DNA from: Syntrophomonadaceae bacterium
Lineage (GTDB): Bacteria > Bacillota > Syntrophomonadia > Syntrophomonadales > Syntrophomonadaceae
Assembly: GCA_028683995.1 (NCBI GenBank)
Contig: JAQUGU010000044.1
Span: 1-10,413, forward strand
DNA length: 10,413 bases
Direction of reading: 5' to 3'
In this document: in pieces, positions 6,546-10,413 of the stretch
Layout of the letters: the number at the start of each line of letters is the position of its first letter
Position numbering within the stretch: position 1 is the stretch's first letter
Made by a program: the position numbers and the translations under genes
Notes under the pieces: model-generated
The model's database searches: none
The model's input: the letters and a program-made list of their open reading frames with translations, nothing else
Told to the model about the DNA's origin: nothing

Positions 6546-8456
6546 ATGATACTCCTAACCATGGAAGGCGTAACCAAGGGTTATGGTGAGAAGCTGCTCC
6601 TAAACGAGGTTAGCTTGGGGATTGAAGAAGACGAGAAAATAGGGCTGCTTGGTATCAATGGTTCGGGAAAGACCACGCTGCTAAAACTGGTGGCGGGGAG
6701 GGACGAGCCTGACCAGGGGCAAATTATCAGGAACAAGGATTTGCGGATTAACTATCTTTCCCAGAATCCCCCGTTTGACCCTGAGCATAGAGTAATGGAT
6801 GCCGTATTAAACGGTGATTCACCACAGTTGCGGGTGCTGCAGCAATACAAGATCCTGGCCCAGGCACATGTCGGCGAAGCAACCCCCGAATCTGCACAGC
6901 ATGAGCTAGGGCGATTAAGTCAAGAGATGGATGCCCTGGACGCCTGGCATTTGGAAAGTGATGCCCAGAGTCTGCTTACCCGTCTGGGGATTAAAGAGTT
7001 CGATGCCCGGATGGATGAGCTTTCCGGCGGACAAAGGAAAAGGGTGGCCCTGGCTGCGGCATTAATGAACCCGGCTGATTTGTTGATTTTGGATGAGCCC
7101 ACCAATCACCTGGACAACCAGGCTATCGATTGGCTGGAAAAATACCTGCAAAAGTATTACGGGGCATTGCTGATGGTTACCCATGACCGCTATTTTCTGG
7201 AGCGGGTAACTAAACGCATTATTGAAATCGAACATGCCAACCTTTACAGTTATCCGGGCAATTATAGTGTATACCTGGAGCGAAAAATGGAGCGGGATGA
7301 GAATATAGCGGCTGTGGCCGGAAAACAGCAAACGCTGCTCAGGAAAGAATTGGCCTGGATTCGCAAGGGGGCACGGGCTCGGACTACCAAACAAAAGGCC
7401 CGGATTCAGCGCTTTGAACAATTGCAGGAAAATCAACCCCGTATAACGGCTGATAAAATAGAGATTTCGTCGGCAGCCAGCCGCCTGGGCAAGAAGACTA
7501 TCATTGCGGAGAATGTCACCCATAGCTATGGGGCTGATGATATAATAGTCGGTTTTTCCTGTATCCTGGCCCGCGATGAACGCATGGGTATAGTGGGACC
7601 GAATGGGATTGGCAAGTCTACTCTGCTGCAAATACTCAGCGGGCAACTCATGCCTGACCAGGGCAGGGTGGAGATCGGTAGTACGGTCAAAATCGGCTAT
7701 TTTCCACAGGAAAGCACCGATATGCCAGATGAAATGAGGGTGATTGATTATATTCGCGAGGTGGGCGAATACCTGCAAACCGGCAAGAAGCTGGTAAGTG
7801 CCGCCCAGATGCTGGAGACCTTTTTATTCCCGCCGGCAGCCCAGTGGACTACGCTGCAGAAGCTATCCGGCGGAGAGAAGCGCAGACTGCACCTGCTACG
7901 CATCCTGATGGGTGCCCCGAATATTTTATTGCTGGATGAGCCCGGAAATGATTTGGACATCGAGACGCTGACCATACTGGAGGATTACTTGGACGATTTC
8001 CCGGGTGCAGTTATTGCTGTGTCACATGACCGCTATTTTCTGGATCGGATATGTACAAAGATAGTGGAATTTGAGGGAGAGGGCAAGCTCACCGAATACC
8101 CGGGCAACTATTCTGATTACCTGGTCTATTCTGCCGCCGGGACGGAGGATAAATCATTACGTGAACGCGGGCCTGCAAAGGGCAAAAGCCCGGTCGAACC
8201 GGCTCCGGGAAAAAACAAGCCCCTCAAGTTTTCCTTCAAGGAGCAAAAGGAATTTGACGAGATTGACGATAAGATAGCTCAGATGGAAGATGAGTTAAGA
8301 GAACTAAATCACAGAATCGGACAGGCTGCCAGCGATTACAAGCTGCTGGAAGAATTGCTGCCGGTTAGACAAGAAGCGGAAGAACGGCTGGATTACCTAT
8401 TGGAGCGCTGGACCTATCTAAATGAGCTGGCCGAAGAGATAACTAGAAGACGTTAG
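6546..8456 (+). CDS. ABC-F family ATPase, Uup/YfmR type
   Basis: I prefer ATG 6546 (636 residues, MILLTMEGVTKGYGEKLLL, a usual ABC-F opening) over ATG 6522: a TATAAT box ends only 9 nt before 6522, and AAAGGA (6528-6533) sits 12 nt before 6546. Two ABC domains are complete. Domain one has GINGSGKTT (36-44), LSGGQRKR (159-166), ILDEPTNHLD (181-190) and THD (212-214). Domain two has GPNGIGKST (351-359), LSGGEKRR (440-447), LLLDEPGNDLD (461-471) and SHD (493-495). The linker between them carries IRKGARARTTKQKARIQRF (272-290), the P-site tRNA-interaction motif. A low-complexity tether leads to a C-terminal coiled coil (~562-632), the Uup/YfmR hallmark. There are no membrane segments: these soluble proteins bind the ribosomal E site and relieve stalled translation, for instance at proline runs. 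A radical SAM gene follows after 10 nt. Domain two has Gly where Thr is usual in DEPTND. Confidence 0.92.
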   Translation: MILLTMEGVTKGYGEKLLLNEVSLGIEEDEKIGLLGINGSGKTTLLKLVAGRDEPDQGQIIRNKDLRINYLSQNPPFDPEHRVMDAVLNGDSPQLRVLQQYKILAQAHVGEATPESAQHELGRLSQEMDALDAWHLESDAQSLLTRLGIKEFDARMDELSGGQRKRVALAAALMNPADLLILDEPTNHLDNQAIDWLEKYLQKYYGALLMVTHDRYFLERVTKRIIEIEHANLYSYPGNYSVYLERKMERDENIAAVAGKQQTLLRKELAWIRKGARARTTKQKARIQRFEQLQENQPRITADKIEISSAASRLGKKTIIAENVTHSYGADDIIVGFSCILARDERMGIVGPNGIGKSTLLQILSGQLMPDQGRVEIGSTVKIGYFPQESTDMPDEMRVIDYIREVGEYLQTGKKLVSAAQMLETFLFPPAAQWTTLQKLSGGEKRRLHLLRILMGAPNILLLDEPGNDLDIETLTILEDYLDDFPGAVIAVSHDRYFLDRICTKIVEFEGEGKLTEYPGNYSDYLVYSAAGTEDKSLRERGPAKGKSPVEPAPGKNKPLKFSFKEQKEFDEIDDKIAQMEDELRELNHRIGQAASDYKLLEELLPVRQEAEERLDYLLERWTYLNELAEEITRRR

Positions 8457-8466
8457 AGTAATTCAG

Positions 8467-9399
8467 GTGGCGGCAGAGGGGGACCATTTCTCTGCTCTCC
8501 GGCTTGAGATAGGGGATAAAACATTGAGATACGAAGGCAACATATTCAGGCCTATAAATGAAGCCAGGAGTTACATCCTGCAGTGCACAGTTGGTTGTTC
8601 GCACAATTGCTGTACCTTCTGCTCCATGTACAAAGATAAATTATATCGAGTACGCAGCATGAAGGAAATAAAAGAGGATATCCGGATGGCCCAGGCTCAC
8701 TATGGGGATCTGCAAAACATCTTTTTGGCAGATGGAGATGCGATAGCCATGGAAACCAATCAAATACTGGAGATACTTCAGATACTCTATGCCGCATTTC
8801 CCTCCCTGCAAACTGTAGCTAGCTATGCTGGACCGAATAGCACTCTGGAAAAGAGCATTTTCGAACTATGTTCACTACGTGCGGCGGGGCTTAACCGGGC
8901 CTACCTGGGAGTGGAAAGCGGCGACGAGCAAATTCTTCAACAGGTTAAAAAGGGCGTTAGCGCAGCCGAAATGCTGCAAGCGGGGCAGAACCTGGTCAAC
9001 AGCGGATTTAACGTTTTTTGCATAGTACAACTGGGATTGGGTGGAAAGGACCGTTCCCGGGAGCATGCTCTCTCCATAGCTAATATCGTAAATAGAATAA
9101 AACCCCAGAATCTAAATGCCCTCACCTTTACGCCGGTGCCAGGGACCCCGCTTTTTAGAGAGGTGCAGGAAGGTAGATTTCAGTTGCTGGACCCCTTCGA
9201 GAGTCTGGAAGAAATGAAAATAGTATTAGAAAACATCAGCGTCGACGGGCTGAATTTCGTCAGCCAGCATGCGTCCAATTACCTTCCTCTAAAAGGAACC
9301 TTGCAAAAAGACCGGGATGAGATGATAAAAACCCTGGACTATATTTTGCAAACCAGGGATGGCAAATATCTGCGAAATGAACAATCCCGTAGCCTATAG
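8467..9399 (+). CDS. Radical SAM protein (Elp3/MiaB-like fold)
   Basis: At 310 residues, it has the cluster motif GCSHNCCTFCSMYKDK: C44, C49 and C52 give the CX4CX2C spacing of a clostridial radical SAM group, with extra cysteines C40 and C48. LADGDAIAM (87-95) is the SAM-binding GGE-like segment, and YLGVESGDEQILQQVKKG (146-163) and LTFTPVPGTPLF (219-230) are typical Elp3-fold elements. A C-terminal 'HASNYLPLKGTLQKDRDEM' segment is also typical of this group. It should bind a [4Fe-4S] cluster and cleave S-adenosylmethionine in the cytosol; the substrate is unknown. GTG at 8467 is 10 nt after the ABC-F stop but has no clear ribosome site and relies on coupling. An alternative is TTG at 8524, with AGGGG (8511-8515) 8 nt upstream, giving the more conserved beginning RYEGNIFRPINEARSYI. 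The Cys motif is unaffected by the choice. Confidence 0.88.
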   Translation: MAAEGDHFSALRLEIGDKTLRYEGNIFRPINEARSYILQCTVGCSHNCCTFCSMYKDKLYRVRSMKEIKEDIRMAQAHYGDLQNIFLADGDAIAMETNQILEILQILYAAFPSLQTVASYAGPNSTLEKSIFELCSLRAAGLNRAYLGVESGDEQILQQVKKGVSAAEMLQAGQNLVNSGFNVFCIVQLGLGGKDRSREHALSIANIVNRIKPQNLNALTFTPVPGTPLFREVQEGRFQLLDPFESLEEMKIVLENISVDGLNFVSQHASNYLPLKGTLQKDRDEMIKTLDYILQTRDGKYLRNEQSRSL

Positions 9400-9442
9400 C
9401 TAATTGGAGAGTGCTCAAATAAAAGCCAGGTTATATATCAGC

Positions 9443-9520
9443 CTAACTCGCCTTTTCTTTTTTAAACTTTTCGGTGTAATTAATCGGCGGGCCGATTGCC
9501 TTCAAAGTGTTATAAGCCAT
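9443..9520 (-). pseudogene. Duplicated 5' fragment of the acyl-CoA ligase gene (25 codons)
   Basis: ATG (9520-9518) with the same GGGGGG ribosome site (9527-9532) reads MAYNTLKAIGPPINYTEKFK plus KEKAS, identical to the start of the remnant at 1424. It then meets TAG at 9445-9443, exactly where repeat identity ends. Nothing further of the ligase is present downstream on this strand. It is a gene scrap, though its translation signals are intact, so a 25-residue peptide could be made. Confidence 0.8.
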
Positions 9521-9593
9521 ATTAATCCCCCCATATCACAATAATCCAAGACGCAAATTAACATTTACGGATAATACTATTATTAAATATACC
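9445..9593. repeat. 149-bp perfect direct repeat, right copy
   Basis: This copy is identical to 1349-1497 with the same orientation. Beyond the repeat the flanks are unrelated. The perfect identity of a non-functional stretch implies a recent duplication or ongoing gene conversion. Confidence 0.97.
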
Positions 9594-9774
9594 ATAAAAC
9601 AAATGGGATTAATGAAATATTGTGACAATTCATAAAATACATAGGAGTTTGTGAACTCATAAGAAAAGGGTGGATAACTAGCAATGATACCCTGTTGATA
9701 ACTTGGTATTTCTGTATTCAAGAGACCAGGTGGGGAAAAATATATATCAAAAAGTTAAAGGCGGGAGAATAGGT

Positions 9775-9987
9775 ATGCCTTTTGTTCCTCAAAGGGTGTT
9801 TTTTGAAGCTGGGTCATTGGATTACCCCATAGCCCAAAAAATATTAGATTCACTTAAGCCCAACCCCAGGGTAAGCATCAATATGCTTAAACCTAAACAA
9901 AGAATAAAATGGGAAGATGCTTATCAGGCGGGTAAAGAATTGAAAAACCTCCCCCTTGCGGTAGATGGCATTTATGAATATCATTAA
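9775..9987 (+). pseudogene. N-terminal fragment of a spore photoproduct lyase-like protein
   Basis: ATG 9775 has GGGAG (9763-9767) 7 nt upstream; a TTG at 9703 in the same frame lacks a ribosome site. The 70 residues begin MPFVPQRVFFEAGSLDYPIA, very like the SplB start (PFVPQ..Y.E..AL.YPLGQ). They continue MLKPKQRIKWEDAYQAGKEL and stop after DGIYEYH. SplB is about 340 residues, and its radical SAM CxxxCxxC motif comes at roughly residue 90. Neither the motif nor the catalytic barrel exists here, and the 52 bases before the next gene show no continuation. It therefore cannot repair spore photoproduct. It might be a decayed gene or a small free-standing SplB N-domain protein: the good ribosome site and clean frame leave the second possible. 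It suggests a spore-former. Confidence 0.65.
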
Positions 9988-10039
9988 CTAAACCTTTTAA
10001 AACCAGGACCTTGGAAAAAATTCATGTTAGGAGGCTTTA

Positions 10040-10413
10040 ATGTCTGCTGAAAAAATATTTCTTACTCGCTATAACCACTATCAAAAACTTGAAAAACGGT
10101 ATGCCAAGAGCTTTGATAGGATAAGCAATTTACGTTTTGTTATATTCCTCACAGGAGCAGCATTAACTATACTTTGCTCGTTCCTGGGAACATCGATACA
10201 AGCCATATCTGTTTTCATTTTATTCCTGGTAGTATTTCTTGCTCTTGTCCATAAGCACTCTAAAGTGGAACAGGAATTGAATACGGTTCGCGCCATGCTG
10301 GAAATACAGCGCAGATATTTGAGCAGAATGAACGGGAAATGGGTTTCATTTGATGATTGTGGCCTGGAATTTGTGGATGGCAATCATCCCTACACCTATG
10401 ACCTGGACATTTT
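10040..10413 (+). CDS. Membrane-anchored MutS-family protein, 3'-truncated by window edge
   Basis: ATG 10040 is preceded by TTAGGAGG (10027-10034) at 5 nt, an excellent ribosome site. The frame stays open to the window end (124 codons). Residues 1-30 are a charged helix (YNHYQKLEKRYAKSFDRISN), then two membrane segments follow (~31-49 RFVIFLTGAALTILCSFLG and ~53-70 IQAISVFILFLVVFLALV). A helix with ELNTVRAMLEIQRRYLSRMN comes next, then WVSFDDCGLEFVDGNHPYTYDLDI. That order matches the N-terminus of bacterial MutS-related proteins with two membrane helices, in which 'HPYA-DLDLFG' precedes the MutS core and C-terminal ATPase. The ATPase lies outside the window, so this is a family-based call. 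Such proteins are uncharacterised; mismatch binding is not expected because domain I is absent. It follows the SplB fragment after 52 nt. Confidence 0.8.
   Translation, partial: MSAEKIFLTRYNHYQKLEKRYAKSFDRISNLRFVIFLTGAALTILCSFLGTSIQAISVFILFLVVFLALVHKHSKVEQELNTVRAMLEIQRRYLSRMNGKWVSFDDCGLEFVDGNHPYTYDLDI

Larger units (their letters stand above)
9400..9774. other. 375-base region with the right repeat copy and no full gene
   Basis: After the radical SAM stop come about 45 unremarkable bases, then the right copy of the 149-bp repeat (9445-9593). An A+T-rich leader to the SplB-like fragment follows. In that leader I see a small palindrome GAGTT/AACTC (9645-9658), GATAACT twice (9673-9679 and 9697-9703) and a weak inverted repeat ATACC/GGTAT (about 9687-9709). 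No good promoter pair is visible. The ATG-like start at 9703 (TTG) lies in this leader and lacks a ribosome site. Confidence 0.5.

Noticed and set aside
7062..7778. Long (238-codon) minus-strand open frame opposite the ABC-F gene
   Set aside because: It is antisense to conserved ABC motifs and has no ribosome site or recognisable domain.
9536..9721. Minus-strand 61-codon open frame beginning upstream of the SplB fragment
   Set aside because: It runs into the upstream region of the duplicated ligase fragment, is low complexity and A+T-rich, and has no family resemblance.
1..10413. CRISPR array, insertion sequence with transposase, phage or toxin-antitoxin module
   Set aside because: No regularly spaced short repeats, transposase, integrase or toxin-antitoxin pair could be recognised on either strand; the only long exact repeat is the two-copy gene fragment.

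Overview
The window looks like a chromosomal stretch of a spore-forming Clostridia-type Firmicute. The signs are strong GGAGG-type ribosome binding sites, a TATAAT promoter box, a divergent MocR/EamA pair, a Firmicutes-style MutS2-like protein, a YfmR/Uup-type ABC-F ATPase and a fragment of a spore photoproduct lyase. Remnants of a long-chain acyl-CoA ligase would suit a fatty-acid-using syntroph (Syntrophomonas-like), but that placement is inference only.

Layout. Bases 1-686 hold the 3' part of an unrecognised, probably exported protein on the plus strand. Bases 689-1424 (minus) are a decayed acyl-CoA ligase gene: only the first ~245 residues remain, broken by a frameshift near 1020. Bases 1672-2583 (minus) encode an EamA/DMT transporter, divergent from a MocR regulator (2717-4105, plus), with a promoter and an inverted repeat between them. 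A 341-base gap with several hairpins, the last shaped like an intrinsic terminator, precedes a MutS2-like ATPase without a Smr nuclease domain (4447-6420). It is followed by a possible 18-codon ORF, a two-domain ABC-F protein (6546-8456) and a radical SAM enzyme (from 8467) only 10 nt downstream. Bases 9400-9774 are largely non-coding and carry a second copy of the acyl-CoA ligase 5' end. Then come a 70-residue SplB N-terminal fragment (9775-9987) and the start of a membrane-anchored MutS-family protein that runs off the window (10040-10413).

Working together. The transporter and MocR regulator probably form a self-contained sensing/export (or import) unit. MutS2-like, ABC-F and radical SAM genes are co-oriented, and the last two look translationally coupled. 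The clearest structural oddity is a perfect 149-bp direct repeat (1349-1497 and 9445-9593). It consists of the promoter/RBS/first 25 codons of the broken ligase and brackets about 8 kb containing five intact genes. I found no convincing undescribed defence or mobile system. The repeat, two MutS paralogs about 3.6 kb apart, and several gene fragments suggest a region shaped by recombination.
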